Counted from the stretch's first letter, positions 23,100-35,379 are shown. The stretch: 64,000 bases of DNA from Adiantum capillus-veneris (GCA_014529385.2 CM043942.1:55985340-56049339), one strand, 5' to 3'. Notes: generated by a model from the sequence alone, not told the origin. Numbers and translations are program-made.

Positions 23100-25670
23100 A
23101 TGAGGAGGTATCCTCCAATCAATGACTACTTTGTAAGGGGGGTAGAGCCATTAGGGTCTACAAAGAAGTGCTCCTTAAAGCTACATCCAAGCCCCTATAT
23201 TTGGGAGGGGAAGGAAATAACGAATGAAAACGAAAGTGTGAGACTTTGATGGATTTACATGGCATATGTGAAACTTGTGAGAGATTGCATATATACCCGT
23301 TCCAACAACATGTTGCATGTTTAACTCTTCTTTTTATGACAAAAAAGTCAATACAAGCATACTTCAAACCACCCAAGTAGCTTCTCTTTCATGTGAACTT
23401 GTGGCAACAATAATGTATACCCCACTCAAAATAATCGAATCCACTTAATCTATTGCTACATTGTGAGCAATGTGGCAATGATATTTGACTTTAAAGAGAA
23501 CACTGCTCATCAAAAGAATCTTTCAAGGACCTCCACTCAGTCTATTGTCACATCGTGAGCAATATTTGACTTTGAAGAGAACATGCCTCATTAAAAGCTG
23601 CTTGAGTTGTAGCTTTATTCATATTTCTTGGTGAAAATCTAGAAAATTCAATGCTAAAAACCTCCATGTTATTATGAATGAGCCAAGAACTATTGTGGAA
23701 AGTGAAAGGAAGAGGGTGCTGGGGGCTTGCAATTAAGGAAAAGGAGAAAATAAGCCAATAAAAAGCATGGCTGGAATGTGTGAAGGGATTTAAGAAGGAA
23801 TTGGGATGTATGTTGAGGTACTTAATTGTGACTGCATAATTCACCAATGAGATGGTTGGTGGCAAAGCTTAAGCTAGTGTAGACAACTTGGGAACCTAGT
23901 GGACACTGCCATGTTAGGTATGCGTAACTTCGGGTTGAGTCAAGGAGCTGGAAACTTAAAGATAGTAGAGAAATACAAATGGCCTTATGCAACCAAGGAA
24001 CATTGCAAGGGTGCAAAAAGGAAGGAAAAGAGGTTGGCAAGACATAAGTTTTGGACTTGAGAAACAACATGCACATGTGGATGATGCAATAGCAATGGGG
24101 AGCCAAAAATGGCAGCATACAAAATCTGGTGTGGCTTGTGAACATAAAAGAGTTCAAGTTCTGCTAGTTCCAACGATATTGCATGCCTACTACTATGAGC
24201 GTGGCACGACTTCCATTCTTTTTAAATTTTTGAGAGACATTTGCCAACATACTTATGTATGGCACTCACTTAATCTATGCATTATTACTCTCTTGCTAAA
24301 GTTTGCAGATATTCTTGGCATGATATGTTTAACTAATGGTTTGCTTTTGTTCCTGGTTCTTGAAAGGACAAATAATTTATTTGCAAACTTTTTAAAGTGG
24401 ACACATCACTCATAAGGTTAGTGGTATGCCTTGATGGAATGATTTTACTCATTTTTACACGGAAAAAGTTATTTCAAATTGAGTATTTGGTTTTATAATG
24501 ACTTACCTCATGGCCTATTAAATAGCACACACTAACGAATCACATATGCATTATCCACTTCAAGAGAGAAAAATAGAAGAGATAAAGAAAAAAAAGAAAG
24601 GACTAGAAGAAAGACCATACCAAGTAGGTTTTATACTATTGTTGATGAGAAGAACAAGAATGTTGCATATTGTGGCGTTGTTGCTTTGAGCAAAGTTGGC
24701 AAAGCTGCCTTCAATCTATTGCCTAGATGGTTGAAACATTTTATTCAAAGGGATAATCGACAAATAAATGTTCATTTTTTACTGTGCATTTGCATATCTT
24801 GAGAAGACCATATTTTTAGCAAATGCCATATAAGGCTTGCTTTCAAAATTTCTTACTTTGTTATTCGACACCATCTTTGATGTAAAAAACTAACCATAAA
24901 GCTTAACCACAAACCTTGTCATGTAATTATAAATGATTATACATCCTACATTGCCAACCTTGTGCCAATTGTGTCATGCTTAGCCTCCCAAGTTTATGCT
25001 TGTAAGAAGGCATACTATTTCAAGCAAGCAAGAGTCTGCATACATTTTAAAAAAAGTAATCTTTCTCGGAGTTAAAGGCCAAGTGGTCAATTTCCCAGTT
25101 AGGATACAAACATGTACCCATCCGATATACACACATAGTGTATTCATTCTTTGGTAGTCTAAGGAATAATTTTGAGAGCTCACCATTGGAGCTTTGGCTA
25201 CACAGTGTGTCCCTCTATTTTTCTCTCTTCCCTCCTCTTAGCCTTGCTATTTCTCCTATCAAGTGTATCAAATCCATTGGCTTGCGGTTTGGGGCTCCGT
25301 CTTTGGAGGCTAAGTGTGCACATATTTTTGTGCTTAGAGTGCTTGAAGTACATATATGAGCTTGAGGATGCAAGTTGAGCTTATGTAGAGGGGATTGATT
25401 TTTTGGTGGATTTTTATAGGGAACAAACAGATAGAAATAGACAATGCAACTTGTTTTTTCTTTCTCCAGCCACAAAATGTAGTGTTTTGTGTAGTTCTAT
25501 CACATAAACTCGGATACATATGATCTAGGAAACTAATCCTAGGTTTTGGGATGCTTTGGATGAGCTAGATATTAGATTTTTGAAATTCTGCATGGATTTG
25601 TTGTAGGTGCAACAAACAATATATTTCATAAGAGCAATAACACATAGATGTCTACACTTCCAAAGAGAGG
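23100..25670. other. no gene seen
   Basis: About 2.5 kb with no domain, no tandem repeat above about 40 bp and no element end that I can support. Overlapping short frames on both strands (for example 23822-24157 and 23987-24415) have no family signal. Confidence 0.45.
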
Positions 25671-25679
25671 GTTTTCTTC

Positions 25680-25803
25680 CACAAGGTGTATAGATGCTCA
25701 ATCTAGAAATAACAACCAAAGAGCATCAAACCCTTGCTTGTGTATGCAAGTGTTTGATGCTCTCTGACTATTGTTCCTAGATTGAGCATGTATACACCTT
25801 GTG
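25680..25803. repeat. foldback with 58-nt imperfect arms and 8-nt loop
   Basis: Arms at 25680-25737 and 25746-25803 pair with about ten mismatches and the loop is ttgtgtat. The arms begin cacaaggtgtata and end atcaaac(c/a)cttgc. The transcript of either strand would form a long hairpin. Homology stops at the arm ends on both sides. It could be a miniature inverted-repeat element remnant or a microRNA-like precursor. No short target duplication is obvious. Confidence 0.85.
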
Positions 25804-26106
25804 ACATGGTTTTAGTAGTTGGTTATGGTGGCATTATGGCTACAGACAAGTGTTCTATGGATATTCTCTTAGCTCACTTGAGCTTTTTGATGTGCATACT
25901 TTAATCTTGGTGCTAGTTATGAGTACTTGATTACCATCACAATATTCGGTTCACGTGGATACTTAGTTTTATACCAAATTCGGGCCTAATTGAGCAACAT
26001 CAGTCTGGACTATTTATGGTGGCATGTCAAGCCATTTTTGGAGGACTTTGATTAATTGTATTGCTTGCACTTGGTTGTTGTTTGAGCCAAGGATAGGGCT
26101 GAAATT

Positions 26107-26800
26107 TTGTTGGATTTGGCGCTCTTTACCTTGACAAAGTTTGATGGTACAAACTTCTTATTGTGGAAAGAGTGCATGCTTGGTGCATTGACTGGGCATA
26201 ACTTGTTGATGCCTTTGCATCAAAAGTCACTGAAGCTTAAGTTGATGTATCTTAAATATTTGAATACATTAGTTAAGTCTTGTACAATGCATTTATGTTG
26301 ACGTTATGTATGAGACAATAGCTTATGATGTATGGATGAGATTATGTTGCTTCATGTATGGTCCTATGAGAGGAAGGTATCCAGTTGTAGAGATTTTGTA
26401 TGTTGGTAATGTGGTCATCAGGGCACATTAGGTGGCATTGTTTCAAGCTTATGAGGTAGTGAAAAAGACAACAAAAGTATGTCACAATTTCTTGGATAGC
26501 TATTGAGGATAAACATACGTATCCTACCTTGAGTGTTGGCAATGATGAGGATGGAGATGCATTTCATGCATCTACATGCTGACATTCTTTATTGTTATCC
26601 ATGGATGATGGCTTGATGTGTAATTGGATCTTGGATTTAGATTGTCATTTCTACTACCTTGCATTGAGAGTGGTTTACACCGTACAATGCCACAAACACA
26701 ACAAAAGAAGAACGATCTCAGATCACCTACGAGAGCCCCTTTATCCACCATCAAGAAGCTGCAAGTCCTTGCAATCTTGGTCCTAAGATTTATGACCAAG
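26107..26800 (+). pseudogene. Ty1/copia gag-protease relic
   Basis: It opens with LTKFDGTNFLLWKECM, the copia gag N-terminal motif (KFDG.N...WK). Near 26388-26450, across a frame change, is a knuckle-like CW-x-CGHQGH...C pattern (CCHC type). At about 26605-26650 comes CNWILDLDCHFYYL, matching the copia protease entry W(I/L)DSG(C/A)..H, with the catalytic DSG altered to DLD. The order gag, knuckle, protease is normal for copia pol. Several stops and the lost DSG show it is inactive. Integrase and RT are not present downstream. Confidence 0.75.
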
Positions 26801-26809
26801 GGGACAACC

Positions 26810-28650
26810 AAGGCATAGACCTTGTCCCATTGCCACTCAAAGGCTTTTTGGCAAGTATTTGCATGCTAATTGGCAACACACGTGCAAGAGTCCATCTTGC
26901 AACAATAAGAGAATTTGAACTCATCCCCCCAATATAAAGATTTGAATGTTTTAGCACAATATACCTTTTTTCTCATCACCTTAAACACCATGGATGCTTC
27001 AAAGCAACTCTTTTGGTGATATCAACCCAATTTATCTAAGAGAAGCACTGACCTCACCGCTTTTGGGCTCACCCGTTTAATATCTTGTGGAGTTATTGAG
27101 GGAGCAACTTGCCGACCAAGAAAAATTGATGTAAGGCCTTAAAGACTGCTCTTGATAAGCAAAACTATGAAGGTCAAAAAATTGTAAAGACTTTATAGAT
27201 AACCTTTTAGCATCAGCAAACCTCCCAAAAACAATCAACCATCAGTCGCCTAGGGCTTTTGGAAAATTTTGTTGAATTTATGAATGCTTGAAAATGTCCC
27301 AAGGGCTCGCTGATATACAACTTTTGGCATGTACAAAGTAGTGTATAAACGCATGTGCATGTGTACATATAGATGTAAATACATACATTTGGAAGCTTCA
27401 AAATGTGGTTTTGAGTTCCAAACATGATGCGACTGTACACATTGTAAATAGTCATGCTTGCGTGTCAACCATTGCGCATATGTGTGTGCCTGGACAGGGT
27501 ATCAAAGCCTTAGATACGGTTCTAAGTGGCTTATTTTGGCTCTAGAGAATGTTTTTGAGATATTTAGAATGAAAATAGTGCAAGTGGAAGTGTAGGCACT
27601 CTCATCCCACCCAGAAGTTTAACACATGCGATAACTGTCTATTTGCGATGCTTGATATGCAGCGATGCATGAACCGCCTTAGAAGTGGTCAAAAGTGGAA
27701 TGTGGGTATGTGGCAATGAATTTTGGGTATCAAGGACCAAGCCTACAAGATTTGATGGATTTTGGAGTATGTTTAATATTTTTCCCACGAAAAATTCCCA
27801 TCAACATTAAAAATTGGCCAAAATTAGGCCCAAAAAAGTCAAAAAATGATCAAAATGGTGTGAAAAGGCAAAGTTTTTCTACATCAATGTGGTGCCGTGG
27901 CTGTTCAAGCTTGTGGAGACTTTTTTAATCCAAGAATCATCACTTTCACTTCTCTATACGTGGGAGGAAGTAAGGTTTCTATAGGTGGTCCTATGCCGTC
28001 CCCTCTGTTCGCGTCCTGTTTTTGAGTGTGTGGAGGAGTGAATGAGAGATTCTTCTCTTCAATTTTGCACTCGGGAGAGTCTATGTAAGTTTTGAGGTTT
28101 CCATGAATGTGTGTGTGCAAGGAATTGAGGGAAGAAGTTGCGGCTTTTTGCAAGACTATGTGACCCTGTATCAGTGTCATTATGGTTGAGGTTGCTCCAA
28201 ATAGTCCAACAAAGTGTAGTTTGGTGAAGATTTTGCAATGGTTTGAGAGAGGTATTTTAATTTTGGATTTTTTGAGTTTTTGATGGTTTTTCTTGTATTT
28301 TGTGGTTGCCATCGAGGGTTATTTCAAGTGTTGATCAACTCGACTCACCTTCTAGTATCTACGTGCAAGCATTGTCTTGTAGGTCGATACATTTGGAGTT
28401 TTAATTGAGCTTGTGGAGAGGATTTCCATTGATCTCTTAAGTGGTAGTGTGTGAGTTGAGAAATTTAAGCAAATACCTTGTGTTGTGTTAAGGTGGCAGG
28501 GAGTGTGAGTGCGCACGATGTCTTTTGCTCCATCATCTTTTGACGATCCTACTGGGGAGCAAAAATTTTCCAATTGTGCACCAAGGCGAAGTGGTTTTGT
28601 TGTGAAGTTTGAGCATCCTTGAAGAAAAGTGGTGGTGTGATCAAAGCACA
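26810..28650. other. no coding region; probable leader of the next gypsy element
   Basis: I see no domain here. The part from about 27900 leads directly into the gag of the plus-strand gypsy relic and is probably its LTR or leader. Possible primer-site look-alikes at 27498 (ggtatcaaagcc) and 27889 (tggtgccgtggctg) are too degenerate to accept. Confidence 0.4.
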
Positions 28651-28664
28651 AGACTTCAACTCTT

Positions 28665-29400
28665 GTGGAATCACTCACACAAGGGAGAAGTGACTTTGAA
28701 GGGATGGCTTATGGTAGGCTCGTATTTACAGGGAAGGAGGATGTAAAGGATTGGATTGCTGACTTTGAGTGGAATACCCTTGGTATGCACATTGTAAATG
28801 ATGAAGCAAAACTTCATGTATTTCCGCTTGCACTAAAAGGGGAAGCTTGTGAGTGGTTTGAGGTTTTGGAGGAAGACAAAAAGCAAACATGGGAGCATGT
28901 GAAGTAGGCAATTTTGGATAGTTTTGGGGAAAAGATTGACAAGATAGAAGCAACAACAAAGTTGAAGGTTTGCAACAAGATGTTCATGCTAACTTTAAGG
29001 TTTTTTGCAACACTTCAAAGGACTTTGGGTGCAATTAGAGGAGGCATCCCAAGTATCACTAGGGCATTTTCTTCATTGGACTGTCTGCATCCAAGTGTGA
29101 GGGTGAGGGTTGATCAAGAGGAGCCTGCTACATTTGAAAGAGCTATGGAAATTGCTGAGCAAGAGCAAGAAGATCAAACAAAGGTGGGATCAAGGTGTGA
29201 CACATGTTGAGCAAGTGGTGGTGCAACCAATGGTTCCTATAGAAATTGCAAGAGTTGAGGATAAACATAATAAATAGGAATAAAAGAGAGGAGCGACCAA
29301 CTGGGAGAGGTAGGGGATGAAGGCTATAGGGAAGATGCTACAGTTGTGGTGAAGAGGGTCACTACGCTCTTGATTTTCCTGAACCACCAAGAGAGAGAGG
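28665..29400 (+). pseudogene. Ty3/gypsy gag
   Basis: The 28665-28907 frame has FTGKEDVKDWIADFE and AKLHVFPLALKGEACEWFE. These are the start of the retrotransposon gag capsid domain, where the family has 'F.G...V..WL...E' and 'AA..L.G.A..W'. An in-frame stop after EHVK is followed by a continuation at 28914-29210. Near 29340 the knuckle CYSCGEEGHYALDF has Phe where the fourth ligand, Cys, should be. Gag would coat the RNA and particle. Two changes, the stop and the lost Cys, make it inactive. Protease and RT follow in the normal order. Confidence 0.8.
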
Positions 29401-29899
29401 AGGGATGTATCCCTTGTATGTACACGGTTGAGGAATAGGAGAATAAAATCATTAAGAGCAGGCACTAGAGGCACCACCGTAACAACAACCCCCTCAACCA
29501 CAGCCTGCAAATGGAGAAGGTAGGGCTATCAACTTCATTACCCTTGAGCAGCAAGATGTGGATGTCTTGGCTAATAAGAGAGTGAGGCATGATAAGAAGA
29601 TAGATATAGAAGAAGAGAAGGAAACAAGCGCAAAGAACGAGAAAGCTAAAGAAGAAGATCAATCAGAGAATAGCAAGAGGAGATGACAAAGGGAAATAGG
29701 TCCAAAGGACTATCCTCTTGGCCAAGGTGTTGAAGGCTATGATATTGAACGACATACAAAATCAAACGGCTAACATATATTTTTGTCAATTGGTTGATTT
29801 GAGTGCTAAATTGAGGAGAAAATGGAAAGAAATGTGTGAGTGTGTGGGCTCCTTCCAAAAAAAGAAAAGCATCAAAGCATGGTGTCATCCTTGAGGGTT

Positions 29900-30215
29900 G
29901 GTCACCCTATAGATATGGTGCTGATAGTTGAAGCTATGTTGGGAAAGAAGACAGAAGTGCAAGTATAGGTGGATGGTGGTGCCCAAGTGTGTGCCATGAT
30001 TGAGGCTATCATGAAGGAGGCAAGTACCAAGATTTCAATGAATGGTTCAATCCATATGAGGATGGCCAACCACAAAAAAGCAAGGTGTCTTGGGATAGCT
30101 GAATATGTGAAGATAAAAGTCCTGGGGATTGAGTGCTTGGTTGATATCTATGTGATGCAAGCGGGAGAGAATGCTTACCCGATCATTTTAGGGAGCCATG
30201 GATTATAACCCTTGG
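29900..30215 (+). pseudogene. Ty3/gypsy aspartic protease
   Basis: The frame contains VDGGAQVCAM, in which the catalytic DTG reads DGG, followed by a beta-rich stretch and YPIILGSHGL, matching the ILG.PWL end of retropepsins. The protease would process Gag-Pol. It lies between gag and RT, the canonical place. The altered active site and an upstream stop point to an inactive copy. Confidence 0.75.
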
Positions 30216-30555
30216 TGCTAAAAAAGATTAGGGCATGGCCTGATCACCATCCCTGACAAAAATAAAGGAAGAATCATAGTCTACAACATGAAGACACATG
30301 AGAGCCATACACAACCTTAGTGGAGATGCAAGATATGAATTCAACAGAAACTGCCTCATATGACATTGATGCTTTGTCTACCTCACCAGAAAGAGTGTAG
30401 AGGAAGGCTTGATGTAATTGTGTCTTGATCTATTTGGGATAAGTGTTGAAAAGGAAGCATCCATGCATGATATGGAAGTCAAGGAGGAGAAAGAGAATTC
30501 AAAAGCAATTATAGAGCTTTCCAAAGTCAATGTAAGAAGCATGTTATGAGAAGAC

Positions 30556-31589
30556 TTGATGGAGAAAGAGAATGAAGAAATGTTTGCGCAGTTTATAAAG
30601 CTATTTTCCACTGAATACACGGAGTTGCAAGGAGAAAAATGGGTCGAGCATAGAATCAACCTAAAAGAAGGTGCCAAGCCAAAGGTTCACAATCTTAGGA
30701 GATTGGGGGTCATTCATGAGAGGATCTTTGTGAAGAGGTGATAAAGCTTTTGAAAGCAAATTTCATCTTTCAAGTGGACGAGTTTGAATGGGTCTCCTCT
30801 AGTGGTTATTGTGCCCAAGAAGAATGGAAGATCTAGGGTATGTGTTGATTTCAAATGTTTGAATGCTACCACAAAAGGGAATCATTATCCACTACCCTTT
30901 CACGATGAAATCCTTAATTAGGTTGTAGCACATGAATGCTACTCAATCATGGATGAATTTTTTTGGCTATTTTTAGATCTTGATAGCAATTGAAGATCGA
31001 TTGAAGACTACCTTCATCACTCCTTGGGGTTGTTTTGCCTACAAAAACAAGCCTTTTGGATTGGTTAACTCATAAGCTACCTTTCAGGGTGGATGAATAA
31101 AGTGTTTGATCCCTACTTGGGTAAGTTCATTCAAGATTTCAAGGATGACATTGGATGTTATAGCTCTCGGATCACACATTTAGAGAAGCTAAGGTTGAGT
31201 TTTTTGAAAGACTTCAACAAGAGGGTTAGCAACTCAACCCAAAGAAGTGTAAGTTTGCTCATGTCGGAGTTCATTTTCTAGAACATGTATCACAAAATGG
31301 AATAGAGGCTGACCCTGAGAAAGTAAAAGATTTATTGCTTATGGTTCCACCCAACAACACAAAGGATTTGGTATCATTTGTGCATAAGCTTAGGTACCTC
31401 TCACGGTTTTTTTGGATGATATGTTAATAGTGTATCCCCTCCAAAAATAGAGCCAAAGAGTTAAAAGGCTTGAATGGAATGAAGACATGCAACATGATTT
31501 TGATGCATCAAGGATGTATTGTGTGCTTTAGTGTCAAAATTCCCCTAACATGCATTTGATTTTCTATGTATCTATTAGTGTGCGATCAG
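30556..31589 (+). pseudogene. Ty3/gypsy reverse transcriptase, cut by the IR arm
   Basis: Motifs appear in order, in broken frames: INLKEGAKPKVHNLRR near 30660, VVIVPKKNGRSRVCVDFKCLN near 30800-30860 (RT fingers), NHYPLPFHDEIL near 30890, and a KCKFAHVGVHFLEHV-type block near 31240-31285. Then come a GIEADPEKVKDLL block near 31305 and a KDLVSF.HKLRYLSRF block near 31370. RT copies element RNA into DNA. The active-site loop is not readable. The frame runs towards the RNase H start and stops at the inner edge of the right inverted arm (31590), so the arm replaced or was joined to the rest of pol. Confidence 0.78.
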
Positions 31590-32149
31590 TAGACATCGCA
31601 AGATCATCCCCCTGCAATATTGTGGTGCTTGAACTGCTACTATTACTAATACTAGCTCCACCTTGTTCCTCTCCTCTCCACTGACACAACTCATGCACCA
31701 CACCACATATATAAACCCTTTCTTCATCGTATTGAGAGTCGCAGCTTGTCTCACACCGAATCAACCCTTGCTCTTCTACACAAAAAGCCTTCGCAATGTG
31801 GTTGATGCATCGTCCCACAAAGCTTCACGACTCAAAGGAGCTGAACTTGTCATATGTTTGCCAGTGCTCCTGACAGTCGTCAACCTGAAGTGTCAACCCT
31901 GGCTCAAAATTCAAGTTAAAGTGCAAATTCAAATTAAAGTCTAGTTGGAAGGTTCAAATTAAAGTGCATCTCGATCAACCTTCACCTTTAATTTTGTCAT
32001 TATTCGTTTCAAAAGTTTGAGTTTGTAATCTTCCTATATTTTTGGAGCACAACGACACTAGAGTCACATTAGAGAAGTGGTGCTCCTCTAGATTTTAGAG
32101 CCTTATGCCTCGCCCTCAAAATCAAGTTAGCACTGATTAGATAATGCTT

Positions 32150-32380
32150 TCAAATTTTCAGCACATTTACTACAATAGTCAATTTTGTATCATATGTACT
32201 AAATTTAGATTCAGAGGCTTTAAATTTACGACTTTCAAATGCAAGTGGGTGGTTATCTTGCATAAGAACTGCACCGATACCTTTTCCACTAGCATCAATG
32301 ACTACAAGAAAGAATGGTTGGTCAAATCCAGGCAATTGGAACACAAGTGCATTAGTCAAAGTGTTAACCCTCACAAACAC
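32150..32380 (-). pseudogene. Ty3/gypsy RT-RNase H fragment, right arm
   Basis: This is the same 76-codon frame as 4265-4495, on the opposite strand, with the DASGKGIGAVLMQ and HPLAFESRKF motifs preserved. It points towards the neighbouring gypsy pol, on the strand opposite to it, so it belongs to a different element. It is a remnant without RT core or integrase. Confidence 0.85.
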
Positions 32381-32556
32381 CCTATCACCTTCGATGGACG
32401 CCTTATTATTTATTTGATTGAGTCATGGAGTGGGATTGTCGGTCCAATAGGTGTGTAGGTGATCGCCAATGAGAAGCGCACCACTTATCATATTTTTACA
32501 GAAGTTTTGCAACGGCCGGCCATTGTGGGCGCCCATGTGTGAATGGATCAAACTCT

Positions 32557-32563
32557 TATAAAA
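32557..32563 (+). promoter_or_regulatory. TATA box of an LTR-like promoter, right arm
   Basis: TATAAAA in the context ctcttataaaaggtccatttgg, followed by a GT/GA microsatellite and a leader. It matches 4082-4088 in the other arm. The degenerate frame at 33963 starts about 1.4 kb downstream, which fits an LTR promoter, leader and coding region order. LTR edges were not resolved. Confidence 0.5.
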
Positions 32564-32654
32564 GGTCCATTTGGCCTAAAAATCCTCATTCTTGGAGGTG
32601 CAAGCTAAGAAGTGCTCTTGCTCCATCTCTGTCTCCTTCTCCTTCGTGTGCTCA

Positions 32655-32683
32655 CGTGTGTATGTGTGTGTGTGTGTGTATGC

Positions 32684-32730
<47 letters not shown>
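32655..32730. repeat. microsatellite (GT)n-(GA)n, right arm
   Basis: A GT run (about 32655-32679) and a GA run (32685-32730). The GA run is about 4 bp longer than the matching CT run of the left arm (3921-3962), one of the few differences between arms. Confidence 0.95.
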
Positions 32731-32731
<1 letters not shown>

Positions 32732-33962
32732 ATTGCAGCGGCAGCCCTTGTTCTTCGCAGCACAGGATTCTTCACGATGGAAGCATTGAGCAGTGAGTGA
32801 CACACCATTGTTTCTTTGAGATTGCTAGGACTGTCTAGTTGTGTGCTTGCAGCCTTTCGAGGCTTGCACACAAGTTTTCAGCCTTCGACACGTGCGGCAA
32901 AGCACACATTTTTGGTGACTCTGTCGAGGACTGCTTTGCACTAAAGCTTGAGGAGCACTCAGGGCTACCTCTGGAAGCCTTTTCTCCATCTATTTTTAGT
33001 TTTTGCTGGGTTTGTGTAGATTTGCTAAGTGGTTGTAATGCGCAGGTTTGTTAGAATTTGTTATTGTTGAAATGTGCAAATTTTCTATTAGGTTTGCTAA
33101 GATATGTAATGTGTAGGTGTTAATAGATCTATTAGCTGGTGTAAATCTGTAATGTGCTCTGTGAGTAGATTGAGTACTTTGTGAGTGAGCAGTTTTGTTC
33201 TATTAGTTAGTGTAGACAGTGAATAATAGTGTAGAAAGTGAGCAGTAGAGTTGACTATCTTTGAGTGTGCAGCTCTGTGTTAGAGAATGTGTGAGCAGAG
33301 GTAATTAGTGGTAATTAGCTGGGTTAGCTGCAAGGAGGTTAGACAGAGCTATTAGGAGCTTTTGTGTGTGTGCGTAAGCTCGTCGTCTACGCGGCAACAT
33401 TATCTTCAAAAAAAGCTTTTATTGATTTTTTTAAAATAATTTAAATTAAAAAAAACGCTCAAAAATATTGAGACAAAAAACGAAAACAGAAAGAAAATTA
33501 AAGAAACCTTTTCTAAAAGGAAGGATCGAGATCGGGGTCATTCCCTCGAGCCCGAGCCAGCCCACCCAGGCCTTAGTCCTCAATCTTATGATATACTATA
33601 CACACTACTTTATGCATAAAGACTAGGACCTCAACTGAAGGGAGGGCATGCAGGATAAGTTCCTCAAGTCCTCCACCATCCCCTTCACACTCACCCTTGG
33701 GACTTACTAATTCTAGCCTTCTTCCCACCTAGAAAATACTATTTTTAGGATTTTGAGAGATTTACATAACCAAATTAGGAGCTGTAAAGCACGGCACCTC
33801 CCCTAGCAAAGACGCTCGTTTTGAGCTATCACACGCCATATTTTGTGGCTTGGTTTAAAAAAATAAACAAAAAATAACAAAAAAATTGGGTTGTAAACAC
33901 CTAAAAAACTGGTGAGCGGCCTTCACGGGCACTCGCCAATACTTCCAGAGTGTTGAGATCAC

Positions 33963-34896
33963 ATGCACCTACACTTTGGTTGTGTGCTAGAGGACAAGCA
34001 CATAGAGATTATCTCTGTTTACGCGAGCACTCATTATTCCTCCACCTTAGGCTCTAGGCCCTCAACGGGAACCCAAGGTAGTACCACTCAGGACCCACAT
34101 ATTGCGTCTAGTGACTCTTCCTCTGACTACAACATCATGGAAGGTTACCCGATACCTAATCATGATAGTTAAAGCTAAGACATGCATGCCATGGGCCCAC
34201 GGTCCGGGCCGAGCGTGCTTAGCCGCTTGAAGGAAACTTTTAGTAGAGCCACTCCCTCCAAACATGGAGCTAACAAGGTAAATGAAGGGAGTGGGGAAGT
34301 AAATTTGCCATTCATGACTAACGTAGAACCCATGCTCCTGGAGAGTGTGCATGTGAATACTTCATTCACTAGACCCCGTGACTCTTCAGAGCTATTCCTC
34401 TCCAAGGTTATATTACCTGATGGTAGAAGCCTTGCTGAAGTGCAAGAGGTTGAGTGATATATCATTGTGACTAGGGAAAAGGAAATTGAGAGCCTACGCA
34501 AGGTAGAGCAATGGAGAGAGCTTAAGGCAAAGGCCCCTATGTCAACATCCATGCTAGTCGAGCAATTGAGTGCTCATGGATTAGCAACCACTAAGGGTCA
34601 ACCCATTGAGAGCCACGTTGCATCTAGTTCAAAGGACACCCCTAGCACCTCAATCCTAGATGGAGCGTTTCTAAATGAGAACTGGGAGTATGAAATACAA
34701 ATGGAAACTCTAACCGACCTATACACAAGTCACACCTATCACGTGGGTCGGTTAGATGTCCTACAATCCACAATGGGTGCTACTAGTGTAGAGGATCGAC
34801 AACAAAGAGTTTGTGATGTCATCCATAGGGTTATTGAGTTGGAGAGACAGAACAAAGGGATCCACATGCCTTCAGTGGGTCCCTCTATGAGATTCT
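33963..34896 (+). pseudogene. degenerate ORF of unknown retroelement, right arm
   Basis: One frame runs from 33963 to 34896, broken by stops at 34170 (TAA), a second TAA shortly after, and 34455 (TGA). At 34897 a solo LTR interrupts it. Without the LTR the same frame would stop about nine codons further on, at 34714 of the pre-insertion numbering (35714-35716 here). The protein is polar, Ser/Thr-rich at the start, then has a charged segment (EKEIESLRKVEQWRELKAKA) that could form a coiled coil. I recognise no family. It may be gag-like or an accessory frame of the element whose promoter is at 32557. Confidence 0.5.
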
Positions 34897-35099
34897 TGTT
34901 AAGTATGGAGCCTGATTTACCCTTGTAATTTTCTGTGGTAAAAGCGCACATTTGTAAGGCCCCCATTATGAGGAGAAGCCATCGTGCGTGAAGGAAAATC
35001 ACTCACCGGAAACCAAAATTTTCACGGACAAGAATCAAGAATCTTTTTTCGCCGGAATATTCTTTTTCGCCGAAATATTATGGCCGGACGGCGGCCGGA

Positions 35100-35250
35100 A
35101 AGTGGTCGGAAAACAACCGGTGGGTTGGCCGGTGGCCGGTAGTCAATGGCCGATGGCCGGTGGTCGAAAGTCAATGGCCGGTGGCCGGTGGTCGGAAGTC
35201 AATGGCCGGTGGCCGGTGGTCGAATTCAATGGCCGGTGGCCGAATTCAAA
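35100..35250 (+). repeat. GC-rich minisatellite inside the solo LTR
   Basis: Units of about 29-30 bp built on 'gtcaatggccggtggccggtggtcgaa' are repeated about four to five times with small changes, just upstream of the TATA box. The left arm (1405-1545) has the same region with changed copies and 'ccgcc' in place of some 'ccggcc'. The repeat is a likely hot spot for length change or a transcription-factor binding array. Confidence 0.8.
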
Positions 35251-35372
35251 AGCGGACTTGTCTTCTCAAGGGCGGCCACACATGGGCGGATTGGAGGGTC
35301 CGATTTGGACTTATTCGCACAAGGGCGGCTACACATGGCTGTATCTCATAAGAGAGGGCAGCCCTTTTGACC

Positions 35373-35379
35373 TATAAAA
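35373..35379 (+). promoter_or_regulatory. TATA box of the right solo LTR
   Basis: TATAAAA in gacctataaaaggaggcc, 315 bp before the LTR end, with a CT-rich and T-rich R/U5-like region after it. Strong match to LTR promoters. Confidence 0.7.

Noticed and set aside
27495-27905. Possible primer-binding sites at 27498 and 27889
   Set aside because: Each matches only part of a tRNA end and no LTR terminus adjoins either.
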